Below the pieces are notes generated by a model. It was not told the origin of the DNA and made no database searches. It saw nothing but the letters and a program-made list of their open reading frames with translations. DNA of 64,000 bases from Candidatus Syntrophosphaera thermopropionivorans. Its GTDB lineage: Bacteria > Cloacimonadota > Cloacimonadia > Cloacimonadales > Cloacimonadaceae. This document shows positions 19,029-27,387 of the stretch, piece after piece (positions within the stretch are counted from its first letter, which is position 1; each line of letters begins with the position of its first letter). Where the stretch lies: contig NZ_SMOG01000001.1 of the NCBI RefSeq assembly GCF_004353895.1, forward strand, positions 275,870 through 339,869. The letters run 5' to 3'. Made by a program: the position numbers and the translations under genes.

Positions 19029-21309
19029 ATTCCTTTTCTCTTTGTAAAGCAAGAAGAATTGCTTCAGGAGTGGCAGGAAACTTTAATAATGCTTGAGGGA
19101 CAACACTCTTTATGGCATTCTGGATAGCAAACCAGACGGTTAGACCATAAATGAAAGGAGGTTCCCCAATAGCTTTGCTACCAAAAATGCTGGCATATTG
19201 ACTTCCTGAAGAAATCATTTCTATCTGTATATTAAGAGGTAAGTCTCTGACTGTAGGAATCTTATAGGTAGAAGGATTGATAGCACGATAATGTCCTTTA
19301 CCATTTCGGGGAATTTCTTCACAGGTACACCAACCCGCAGACTGAATAAAAGCACCTTCAATCTGACCTCGGTCAATATCTTCATTTAAACTATTTCCAG
19401 TTTCATGGACAATATAGACTTTCAATATTTGGTGTTCTCCGGTTAATAAATCAATCTGAACCTGGGCTAAAGCAGCTCCAAAAACGAAGTAATGAAAAGG
19501 TGAACCCTTTCCTTTCTCACGGTCAAAAGAAAGAGAAGGTGTACTATAGTATCCATAAGCTCCTAAGGGAATACGAGAAAGATAAGCCTGACGGATTAGG
19601 TCTTTAAATTCAATCTTTTTCTCTGGATAATCGGAAGAGTACACAGTTCCATCTTTAAAGCAAATTTCCTCCAGTTCACAAGCAATTCCTTGATTCTTAA
19701 GCATTTCCTGAGCTATAGGAAGCAGGTGGGATTTAATTTTTTCAGCTGCAATCCGAGAAGCATTTCCATTCAAGTCCGTACCAGTTGATGCAGCAGTAGG
19801 AGATGAATTTCCCACTCTTTGGGAATTACTGCATTCTACTCGGATATGTTCAAATGGTATGCCAAGTATTTCTGAAATTACCGTGGCACATTTAGTGCTT
19901 ACTTCCTGTCCCATTTCCACTGCACTGGTGGTTAAGGATGCAGTTCCATCAATATAAATCCAAAGTAAAGCTGAAGCTTGATTCATATGCGTGGTGGTAA
20001 AAGATATACCAAATTTAACTGGAACGATACCCAGTCCTTGTTTACGGTCTTTATGTAGGGCATTATATTGTTCTACTTCTTCTTTTAGTTGCAGATAATT
20101 GCTGTTTTTAGCTAATCTTTCAAAAATAGCAGGGAAATTGCTCTCCATAACTTTTTGTCCATAAGGAGTGATATCACCAGAGCGATAAGCATTTAATTCA
20201 CGTAATTTAAGAGGATCAAGCTGCAATTTTTGAGCTATCTGTTCCATAATGTATTCTATAATGTAAATAGCTTGGGGAGCACCAAACCCACGAAAAGCAG
20301 TATTAGGTGGGAGATTTGTACGACAGGCACGTCCTCTGATACGGACATTAGGTATAAAATAAGCATTTTCTGCATGAAACATAGCTCTTTCCAGAATGGC
20401 TATAGAAAGGTCAGCGTAAGCTCCTCCATTGCTTAGTAGTTCTATATCCAGAGCTTCAATTTTTCCCCGAGCATCAAATCCTACTTTCCAGCGTCCCTGA
20501 AAAGGATGTCGCTTTCCTGTGGAACGCATATCTTCTTCTCTTTCTAAGAGCACTTGAACAGGCTTATGAGTTAAAAAACAGCCTAAAGCTGCCATTGTGG
20601 CCCAGATAGTTCCGCCTCGTTCTTTCCCACCAAAAGCACCACCTAAACGAGGGACTTCAACAATTATGTGATTGGCAGGAAGGTTTAACAATCGGGAGAC
20701 GACTTCCTGAACTTCCATAGTGCTTTGAGTTGCAGTATGAAGAAAAATCTGACCATCTTCTCCCGGAATAGCGCGACAACGCTGAGTTTCCAGGTAGAAA
20801 TGTTCTTGAGTTGGTGTTTCGGTGATTCCTTGAAGAATAAATTCTGATTCAGTTAAAGCTTTTTGCACATCACCAGATTCTATCTTTCGTTCCGGGACAT
20901 ACCATTCACCTTTTTCATCAGCTTCCTCAATTTCAAAGATAGGTGGTAATTCTTCATATTTTAGATGGATAAGTTTAACGGCAGCTTCTGCTATTTTTTC
21001 GTCTTGAGCCAAAACCATTGCCAGAGGCTGACCAATATACATAATCTCTTTTTCAGGGAATAAAGGTTCATCCTGAATTACCAGTCCTATCTGATTTATT
21101 CCAGGAATATCTGCTGCCGTAATAACTTTTTCTACCCCAGGGAAGGCATTTGCTTCGCTAATATCCAGTTCAATAATATTTGCATGAGCTACAGGTGAAA
21201 AGAGGAATTTAGCATAGAGCATTTCTGGTAAAGGAATTTCATCAGCGATAAAATGGGATGAGCCAGTTAAATGCAATTTGCCACTGATATGAGGATAGGA
21301 TTTATTCAT
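19021..21309 (-). CDS. Xanthine dehydrogenase-family molybdopterin subunit
   Basis: A 762-residue molybdopterin-binding subunit of a xanthine oxidase-family hydroxylase. The N-terminal a/b hammerhead domain (SGKLHLTGSSHFIADEIPLP, GQPLAMVLAQDEKIAEAA) is followed by the cofactor domain. That domain shows PRLGGAFGGKERGG, NTAFRGFGAPQAIY, EMGQEVSTK and IGEPPFIYG, whose Glu is the expected catalytic base. The ATG at 21309 with GGGAGG upstream is preferred over an upstream in-frame start. It overlaps the FeS/FAD subunit gene by 8 bp. The family oxidises purines or other heterocycles; the pattern fits xanthine or hypoxanthine, but other substrates cannot be excluded. The XdhC maturation factor is not seen. 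Confidence 0.9.
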   Translation of the reverse strand: MNKSYPHISGKLHLTGSSHFIADEIPLPEMLYAKFLFSPVAHANIIELDISEANAFPGVEKVITAADIPGINQIGLVIQDEPLFPEKEIMYIGQPLAMVLAQDEKIAEAAVKLIHLKYEELPPIFEIEEADEKGEWYVPERKIESGDVQKALTESEFILQGITETPTQEHFYLETQRCRAIPGEDGQIFLHTATQSTMEVQEVVSRLLNLPANHIIVEVPRLGGAFGGKERGGTIWATMAALGCFLTHKPVQVLLEREEDMRSTGKRHPFQGRWKVGFDARGKIEALDIELLSNGGAYADLSIAILERAMFHAENAYFIPNVRIRGRACRTNLPPNTAFRGFGAPQAIYIIEYIMEQIAQKLQLDPLKLRELNAYRSGDITPYGQKVMESNFPAIFERLAKNSNYLQLKEEVEQYNALHKDRKQGLGIVPVKFGISFTTTHMNQASALLWIYIDGTASLTTSAVEMGQEVSTKCATVISEILGIPFEHIRVECSNSQRVGNSSPTAASTGTDLNGNASRIAAEKIKSHLLPIAQEMLKNQGIACELEEICFKDGTVYSSDYPEKKIEFKDLIRQAYLSRIPLGAYGYYSTPSLSFDREKGKGSPFHYFVFGAALAQVQIDLLTGEHQILKVYIVHETGNSLNEDIDRGQIEGAFIQSAGWCTCEEIPRNGKGHYRAINPSTYKIPTVRDLPLNIQIEMISSGSQYASIFGSKAIGEPPFIYGLTVWFAIQNAIKSVVPQALLKFPATPEAILLALQREKEFD

Positions 21310-22804
21310 TGAAACCTCCCTCAAGGAATTCTTGAAGATAGTTCAGAACCTGATTTCTGATTACCAGCTGACGATATTCTTTTGAACCCCGAACATCTGA
21401 TATAGGTCTGAATTCTGCAGCTATAATTTCTGCAAACTCCAGAGGTTTTATTTCCTCTTTGCTTTTTCCAATGAGTAGTTCTGGAAATTTAGATGAAAGT
21501 TTTGGAATAGGTGCCACACCTCCAAAAGCAAGTTGGGCTTCTTTAATTATTCCTTTCTCGGATACTATCTTTATGGCACTAACTACAGATGAAATATCTA
21601 CTGCCTTACGTTTTGCTGCTTTAGTGGTTCTAATAAATGCATCTTTTGCCGGGACTGGAATGATTATCTCTTTGATGATTTCTTTTGGTTGTAGTTTTGT
21701 TTTTCTATAATCCAGAAAGAAATCTTGTAGAGAAATTTCTCTGATACCAGAGGAAGATAATAGGGTTAAAGATGCATCCATAACTAATAAAAGAGGAAGG
21801 GTATCTCCAATAGGAGAAGCATTTGCAATATTTCCAGCAAGAGTGGCAAAGTTACGGATTTGCCTGGAAGCTATCTTATTAACCAGTTCGTATAGTGAAG
21901 GTAAATCAGATTTAATAATTCCTGAATGCTGTATATCGGAATAGGTAACTCCAGCACCAATTATTATTCCTTGGTTAGTATAATTTATCTGTTTCAGCTC
22001 TGGTAGTTCGCTTAAATCAATCAAGACAGGAATCTCTTCTTTCTGGATATTCATTCTCACCATCACATCAGTACCACCAGTTATAAAGACAGCTTCGGGT
22101 TCATCTTGTAAAATATCTTTTAGCTCAGGTAAGCTTCTGGGGATAAGATAAGAAGTGCAAGGGAAGAATAACTTTCCAGTCCTTTGCACGGTTTCTGATT
22201 TGTCTTTAAAGCAGAATAATCTTGGTTCAATTGCTCTACACCAATCTGGAATTATATCAGAAGGGGTAAAATTTTCTGAAAGCTCTCTTGTTGCTCTAAG
22301 AATGCTTTGATAGCTTCCGCAACGACAGAGATTTCCTTCTAAAGCGGCAAGGATTTCCTCTTCGTCTGGATGGGAAGAATTGGCTAAAAGGGCAAAGAGG
22401 CTCATAACAAAACCAGGTGAACAGTATCCACATTGCAAGGAATGTTGTTTATACATAACTTCTTGTATAGGATGAAGGTGTTCAGGAGTGCCTAATCCTT
22501 CTATAGTTATTAAATGTTTGCCGTGTAGTTTTGCAGCATTATAGAGGCAGGAATTGATGGCTTCATAGACTATATTTCCCTCTTTTACATAGGCAATAAC
22601 AACTGTGCAGGCTCCACAATCTCCTTCATTACAGCTACATTTTGTTCCATATAAGTGTTGATTATTATGTAAAAACTCAAGAGTGGTTTGAGCAGGAGGA
22701 ATTTCTGCAGTGATGTATTCTCCATTGAGCCAGAATTGTATTTTATTAAAGTTATAAGTCCTTTGTAATAACTTTATAAGATTTTCAGAGTTATGAACTT
22801 CCAT
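21302..22804 (-). CDS. Xanthine dehydrogenase-family FeS and FAD subunit (fused)
   Basis: A 500-residue fusion of the [2Fe-2S] and FAD modules that pass electrons from the molybdenum site to NAD+. The first cluster motif is CSCNEGDCGAC. The second is CGYCSPG followed by CRCG, in the usual helical domain (about residues 80-170). The FAD domain begins near 215 (YLIPRSLPELKDIL, AVFITGGTDVMVRMN) and includes RQIRNFATLAGNIANASPIGDTLP. This is the XdhA-type organisation of two-subunit enzymes. The start ATG at 22804 has AAGGAAGGG upstream. It leads a three-gene operon with the molybdenum subunit and a Ppx/GppA-like gene, separated from mcrC by 139 bp. Confidence 0.92.
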   Translation of the reverse strand: MEVHNSENLIKLLQRTYNFNKIQFWLNGEYITAEIPPAQTTLEFLHNNQHLYGTKCSCNEGDCGACTVVIAYVKEGNIVYEAINSCLYNAAKLHGKHLITIEGLGTPEHLHPIQEVMYKQHSLQCGYCSPGFVMSLFALLANSSHPDEEEILAALEGNLCRCGSYQSILRATRELSENFTPSDIIPDWCRAIEPRLFCFKDKSETVQRTGKLFFPCTSYLIPRSLPELKDILQDEPEAVFITGGTDVMVRMNIQKEEIPVLIDLSELPELKQINYTNQGIIIGAGVTYSDIQHSGIIKSDLPSLYELVNKIASRQIRNFATLAGNIANASPIGDTLPLLLVMDASLTLLSSSGIREISLQDFFLDYRKTKLQPKEIIKEIIIPVPAKDAFIRTTKAAKRKAVDISSVVSAIKIVSEKGIIKEAQLAFGGVAPIPKLSSKFPELLIGKSKEEIKPLEFAEIIAAEFRPISDVRGSKEYRQLVIRNQVLNYLQEFLEGGFNE

Positions 22805-22943
22805 ATATTTCCCTTCCTTTTTAACCTTTAAATCTTATTGCTGGATAAACTGAAATTTGTCCAGATTTTTTATTGGAAATACCTTATAATAAGGAGATTG
22901 TAATCTTTATAAAATGAAAGAAAGTTTTAGAAAAGCATGGTTA

Positions 22944-24239
22944 TTATTCCATCTTCTGGGAAAGCCATTCAGATATTGTGCTATAAATAGATTCCTGAAA
23001 TTCCTTTATATTTTCCTTACATTCAAGTAGTATGGTATCACAACCAATAGTTTCTTTTTGAGTATCTTCAGGCGACTCATAATGACCCTTTTTACTGTTT
23101 TTAGGATTTCCAGGATAGATCAGAGCATTTTTGTGAGTATTAAATATATTAGCATAAGCAAATATCTGCATTAAATCTGAATCGGAAGGTATAGCATTAA
23201 TGTTTTCTGGAACTTTCCATTTAGTGTCCAGAATATAACAATCAGTCTGTTTATTTGCCTCATTAGTTTGTTCCTGGATGATAATATCAGGTTTAATCTC
23301 TCTTTTATTATATTCCGAACTCCAAAATAGTTTTTTGCGTTGAGCGTAAACATTGTATTTTGATTGATTCCGTATAAATTGCTTCCGAAGTGTTATATAG
23401 ATAAATTTCTCCCATAGTTTATTCATATCAAACATAAGGGCAAGAATATGATTTGTGCCAGAACTTAAATCGGGATGAAAGTTTAGAAGAAGTAGTTTTG
23501 CTATTTCCGTTGCCGGTCTATAACTTTCCGTTTTTCTATTATATTTTAAATTTGCAAAAGTTTGAGCCGTAATAGTTCTTTTTTGCACTTCAGGGAAATA
23601 AAGTTCCAGTACTTTTATACGATTGTGCAGATGTGCATTATCCGTTAAGGTTTTGATAAGCTGAATAGTTTCCCTAAATATAGAATGCCAGATATGGTCA
23701 TAGTTATAAGTAATATTACGAGTGTAGAAAAGCTCTTTATGCACCAGATTATGAGTTATATGTTTAGGGAAATAAAGAGAGCCTCTTAAAACAGCCTGAT
23801 TAGAAGTTACTGGCTGATATTGTTTAATTAAACCTGTATGAATGAGGTATTCCAGTTCCGAGATAAATATTTCAAAATAGAGTTCTAATATTGAATTGGG
23901 AATTAATTTCAGCCAGCTTGAAGAGGGAGCTTTTATCAGCTGTAACTCAATTTCTCTAAGCATATTAATAAGCAATTTGCGCCATTTATTCTCATCTGTG
24001 CTGTCTTTATCCGCTTTAGGGAGCACTTCAATCTGCAGATTACCTATCTGAATAACACCTACATACTCTTTAAATTTTATACCGTTAGCAATTAGAGTAT
24101 ATAGACTATCCTTTTCTTTTTGCTCATTATAGAACTTGATTAACTGATTGTAATATGTCTCCTTAAATATAACACCATTATATTCTTTATCTACAATCAG
24201 TTTATTATGCTCAAAGATTGTTATCTTATTGATTTTCAT
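22944..24239 (-). CDS. mcrC: McrC-like nuclease subunit of a McrBC restriction system
   Basis: A 431-residue homologue of the McrC component that associates with the McrB motor to cut modified foreign DNA. The N-terminal half (IFKETYYNQLIKFYNEQ, EYVGVIQIGNLQIEVLPK) is typical of McrC. The C-terminal PD-(D/E)XK nuclease is visible around residues 310-345 as REIKPDIIIQ and then CYILDTKWK. GHYESP and related residues follow. The gene starts 7 bp after mcrB on the same strand, forming a two-gene operon. No cognate methyltransferase is adjacent, which fits a type IV system that attacks modified rather than unmodified DNA. Confidence 0.9.
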   Translation of the reverse strand: MKINKITIFEHNKLIVDKEYNGVIFKETYYNQLIKFYNEQKEKDSLYTLIANGIKFKEYVGVIQIGNLQIEVLPKADKDSTDENKWRKLLINMLREIELQLIKAPSSSWLKLIPNSILELYFEIFISELEYLIHTGLIKQYQPVTSNQAVLRGSLYFPKHITHNLVHKELFYTRNITYNYDHIWHSIFRETIQLIKTLTDNAHLHNRIKVLELYFPEVQKRTITAQTFANLKYNRKTESYRPATEIAKLLLLNFHPDLSSGTNHILALMFDMNKLWEKFIYITLRKQFIRNQSKYNVYAQRKKLFWSSEYNKREIKPDIIIQEQTNEANKQTDCYILDTKWKVPENINAIPSDSDLMQIFAYANIFNTHKNALIYPGNPKNSKKGHYESPEDTQKETIGCDTILLECKENIKEFQESIYSTISEWLSQKME

Positions 24240-24246
24240 TAGATTT

Positions 24247-26223
24247 TTATGATGTCATAATTTCCTTGAGTGCTTCTTTAAATTCTTCATCGGGAACTTC
24301 ATTTTCACTTTTGATTAAATATACCGTATGTTCAAGGTCTTCTTCATAGGGAAAATCGAGTTTAGAATATTTTGATTCTTTATATTCTATAGGATTAAGA
24401 AATTTAGAACTAAGGATTAAGCCTATTTTTTCATAACGACCATAGAAATATTCTTGGAGAAGTGGAATTATCTTATTAAAAAATACCTGTTTTAAATCCT
24501 GTAAATTTTCTACATTCATAAAATAACTATGACCAATGCAATGGTCTTTATCCAGGAGACCGATGATTCTATCATTAATAACTCTAAGAAGATCTTTAAG
24601 ATTGATATCTTCTATATTCTCATTTTTAAATTTATCATATTCAGGTTCCATTTCTATAAAACTGAATCTTCTTCTTAAAGCTGTATCTAAAGCTTCCACA
24701 TTACGGTCTGTGGTATTCATAGTACCGATAATATAAAGATTGGAAGGAACGCTAAAACTGGTTTTACTATAAGGTAGAATCACTTCCAGTTCTTCTATTT
24801 CACCTTTTCTTTTGTTTGCTTCTATAAGGGTTATCAGTTCACCAAAGATTTGAGCTATGTTGCCTCTATTTATTTCATCTATAATAAGAACATAGCTATC
24901 TTTTTTACCACTCTTGTCGTTCCAGCCATAACTCTTCAATTGTTTTTTTATAATTTTGCAAAAGTTTGTAAGGTTTTCAGGGATATTTCGGTTTAAAATA
25001 TAAGATATCAGCGTATTCTTTGGAATAGTATAGCCCTTATCCTGATTTTCTTTTGGGTAAATATATAATTCATTATCCAGATTTAAAACTATTCTATAGA
25101 TCTTATTATCTGAAGATATATTTATTGGACCTTTTTTTAATTCATTCAACAATGTCTTGTAAGCTTTTTCAAAATCAACTCCATCAGGCAAAGTTGCCCT
25201 ATCACAAAGAGTTTTAAATATTCCAGGAAGCACTTCATAACTTATAGCATTATTCTGCTCTTTATGGGTAACTGGCTTAATCCCTTCTATGAAATATTCA
25301 TAACTCACACTCTGATGGAAAGTTGTAAATACAACTCTTCCTTCTTCTAACAATTCATTAAAAATCTTTCTTCTTTCTATCTCATTTTGTGGCTTTATTT
25401 GTCTGGTAATTTGGATTGCATAATTAATAGCGTTATAGGTTTTACCAGTTCCAGGAGGACCATATAGAATTTGATTTAGTGGAAAACTGGTATTAATAAT
25501 ATTAGTTTCCGATTCTGGTTCTCTTTTTTCTACTGTTTCATCTTTTTTCTTTTTATCTTTATGATAGTTCCAGGCTTCATCAGATATTACATAAAAAGGT
25601 AGGTCAGTATATTTTCTTACTTCTTCTAATATTCGTAAGTAATCTTGATAGGTTGTATTTTTATCAACTTTAATTGTCAGGCTATATTTATCTTTTAAAT
25701 AATCAGTTACAGGGTCATCAAGACAAAGATAGCTTTCAGGATTTATTAAATATAATCCATCAGTTAATTTACAAATTCCAATACCCTTCATATGTAGGAT
25801 TTCTGAAAAAGCTTCATCTGTTATCTTATTCTCAACTGCCAGATAGAAAAAGTTCCATAATTTTTCAATTTCATTATTTGTGCGTTCCGATTTTACAGGA
25901 AACCACCATACATTTTGAGGATTTGTAGAAGGGACGCCATCTATATCTACTGGTACAGTCAAATTAAGCTTTTTAGCTAAGTTCTGTATAATTTGAAGTC
26001 TTTTTGCTTGACCAAATTTATTTAAATATGAAATGAAAGTAAAGGGGTCTATTTCTTCTAATTCAAATTCTAAACCTTTATCTTTTTCTTTTTCTTTTGG
26101 TTTTTCTCCAAGAATTTCTTCTAATAAGCGAATTAATTCTTTCTGTCTATCTTTCATATTTTTTAGGTATTCAACTAATTCTTTATAAGTCTGAATCCAG
26201 GTAAATTTATTTGATTTTTCCAT
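24247..26223 (-). CDS. mcrB: McrB-like AAA+ GTPase subunit of a McrBC restriction system
   Basis: A 658-residue motor and DNA-recognition subunit. The N-terminal ~230 residues are a helical region with a charged linker (KKKKDETVEKREPESE); they are not an obvious EVE, ADAM or B3-type reader, so the recognised modification is unknown. The AAA+ domain starts near residue 255 with LYGPPGTGKTYNAI (Walker A). It continues with YVLIIDEINRGNIAQIFGEL (Walker B) and the McrB-typical MNTTDRNVEALDTALRRRF. The ATG at 26223 is preferred because GGAGATAATA precedes it; an upstream TTG is in frame. A 321-bp gap separates it from divergent rpsU. Confidence 0.92.
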   Translation of the reverse strand: MEKSNKFTWIQTYKELVEYLKNMKDRQKELIRLLEEILGEKPKEKEKDKGLEFELEEIDPFTFISYLNKFGQAKRLQIIQNLAKKLNLTVPVDIDGVPSTNPQNVWWFPVKSERTNNEIEKLWNFFYLAVENKITDEAFSEILHMKGIGICKLTDGLYLINPESYLCLDDPVTDYLKDKYSLTIKVDKNTTYQDYLRILEEVRKYTDLPFYVISDEAWNYHKDKKKKDETVEKREPESETNIINTSFPLNQILYGPPGTGKTYNAINYAIQITRQIKPQNEIERRKIFNELLEEGRVVFTTFHQSVSYEYFIEGIKPVTHKEQNNAISYEVLPGIFKTLCDRATLPDGVDFEKAYKTLLNELKKGPINISSDNKIYRIVLNLDNELYIYPKENQDKGYTIPKNTLISYILNRNIPENLTNFCKIIKKQLKSYGWNDKSGKKDSYVLIIDEINRGNIAQIFGELITLIEANKRKGEIEELEVILPYSKTSFSVPSNLYIIGTMNTTDRNVEALDTALRRRFSFIEMEPEYDKFKNENIEDINLKDLLRVINDRIIGLLDKDHCIGHSYFMNVENLQDLKQVFFNKIIPLLQEYFYGRYEKIGLILSSKFLNPIEYKESKYSKLDFPYEEDLEHTVYLIKSENEVPDEEFKEALKEIMTS

Positions 26224-26235
26224 TATTATCTCCAA

Positions 26236-26493
26236 GGTTAAATAATTAAAAAACTGATAAAAAATAATATTCTTTATGTCAAGATGAAATAGATCTCTTT
26301 CTGTTTTTGATTATGATGCTGGAAGAGGTCATGGGAAGGTAAACCTACTTGCAAAAATATAAATTTAAGGACAAGTTAAGAAATGCTACAACTTAAATGA
26401 GGAAGCCTTAAAAAGAGAAGGTTTTTAGAGGAATCATAGTATCTATTATAGTATCAATTAGAAAAGATATAATTTAGTCTTACCATTTTCATC
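26236..26493. other. Intergenic region between divergent mcrB and rpsU
   Basis: A/T-rich, no ORF or clear repeat. It must contain the promoter of mcrBC, but I cannot point to a convincing -35/-10 pair on the minus strand. Confidence 0.4.
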
Positions 26494-26523
26494 TTGACAG
26501 ATAAGATAATGTTAAATTATAAG
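26494..26523 (+). promoter_or_regulatory. Promoter of the rpsU-rpoD operon
   Basis: TTGACA at 26494-26499 and TATAAG at 26518-26523 with an 18-bp spacer, about 33 bp before the rpsU start codon. This is one of the best sigma-70 promoters in the window and suits a high-level ribosomal operon. Confidence 0.75.
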
Positions 26524-26556
26524 TTAATTTTACAATAAAATAAGGAGGTGATTTGA

Positions 26557-26763
26557 TTGCCAACAGTCGTAGCCAAAGAAAATGAGTCCTTTGATTACCT
26601 ATTGAAAAGGTTTAAGAAGAAATGCGAGAAAGCCGCAATTCTTTCTGAGATAAAGAAGCGTCAGGCATACGAGAAGCCAAGCGAGAGGAAAAAACGTGAA
26701 GCTAATGTGGCTCGTCGTAAAATGATTAAGCTACAGCGCAGAATGCAGCGTTATATGAGGTAA
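26557..26763 (+). CDS. rpsU: 30S ribosomal protein bS21
   Basis: A 68-residue basic protein that helps 30S subunits engage mRNA. PTVVAKENESFDYLLKRFKKKCEKAAILSEIKKR and the Arg/Lys-rich tail (RKMIKLQRRMQRYMR) are diagnostic. It starts at a TTG (26557), preceded by an essentially perfect Shine-Dalgarno AAGGAGGTGA. A leading ribosomal gene of this operon using TTG with a maximal anti-SD match may allow tuned initiation. It is first in the operon rpsU-cvpA-mutS2-dnaG-rpoD. Confidence 0.97.
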   Translation: MPTVVAKENESFDYLLKRFKKKCEKAAILSEIKKRQAYEKPSERKKREANVARRKMIKLQRRMQRYMR

Positions 26764-26802
26764 TATTTGAATTATCCTTTATCCAAAAAATAACCCATTG
26801 GC

Positions 26803-26830
26803 AACAGGGAATGTCCCTGTTTGCTTTTTT
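26803..26830 (+). terminator. Hairpin with T-tract between rpsU and cvpA (attenuator-like)
   Basis: AACAGGGA (26803-26810) and TCCCTGTT (26814-26821) around a 3-nt loop, followed by TGCTTTTTT. It probably ends many transcripts after rpsU, with read-through supplying the downstream replication and transcription genes at a lower level. Confidence 0.8.
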
Positions 26831-26844
26831 ATTGAGGAGAAGAA

Positions 26845-27387
26845 ATGGGTTTTATAGACTGGCTAATTCTTGCCATTCTTATATTTTTCACCATTCAGGG
26901 ATTTGTGAAGGGTTTTATAGCCACGCTGGTACGAATTGATGGAGCTTTTGTTGCTTTTCTGTTAATAGGTCAGATTTTTCCCCTGGTTCGGAATAGTTTG
27001 ATTATAAATTTGCATCTGGGACGGGTTCCTTCTTCCATTTTAGCCGTAATTTTACTTGTTATTATCATTCTGGTTTTACTTCGTCTTATAGCCTGGATTT
27101 TAACTAAAGTGATTAAAGCTATGCATCTTTCTTTCCCAAACAAGTTGTTAGGTATGATTTTTGGGTTTGCCAATGGTCTCTTAATAGTTATAGTATTTAT
27201 GGTGGCTTTAGATTACTTTCCCAGCGTGACTATTCCTCTGAAAGATGGGTCTAAACACAGGGTCTATGCAGCGGTTGATACTTTTAAAGAAGATATCTTT
27301 ACTCAATTGAAATTTTCCGAAAGAGACCGTTTCCACCAGATAAGTGAAACATTAAAAGAAAAGGAGAAAAAAGCTTCCAGTAAATGA
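26845..27387 (+). CDS. CvpA-family membrane protein
   Basis: A 180-residue inner-membrane protein with about four hydrophobic helices (FIDWLILAILIFFTIQGF, then segments near 25-45, 55-80 and 95-120) and a charged cytoplasmic tail (KFSERDRFHQISETLKEKEKK). The GFVKGF motif after the first helix is typical of CvpA/colicin-V-production family proteins, whose molecular role is unclear. Its stop overlaps the mutS2 start by 4 bp, a coupling often seen between cvpA-like genes and mutS2. Confidence 0.85.
   Translation: MGFIDWLILAILIFFTIQGFVKGFIATLVRIDGAFVAFLLIGQIFPLVRNSLIINLHLGRVPSSILAVILLVIIILVLLRLIAWILTKVIKAMHLSFPNKLLGMIFGFANGLLIVIVFMVALDYFPSVTIPLKDGSKHRVYAAVDTFKEDIFTQLKFSERDRFHQISETLKEKEKKASSK

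Noticed and set aside
19029..19052. Longer TTG start of the Ppx/GppA-like gene
   Set aside because: No ribosome site, and it adds residues before the conserved N-terminal strand.
22841..22864. Hairpin with T-run upstream of the xanthine dehydrogenase genes
   Set aside because: The stem has mismatches and the T-run faces the plus strand, where no gene is transcribed; not reported as a terminator.
22944..26223. Restriction-modification system with its own methyltransferase
   Set aside because: Only mcrB and mcrC are present, consistent with a type IV system; neighbouring genes are not methyltransferases.
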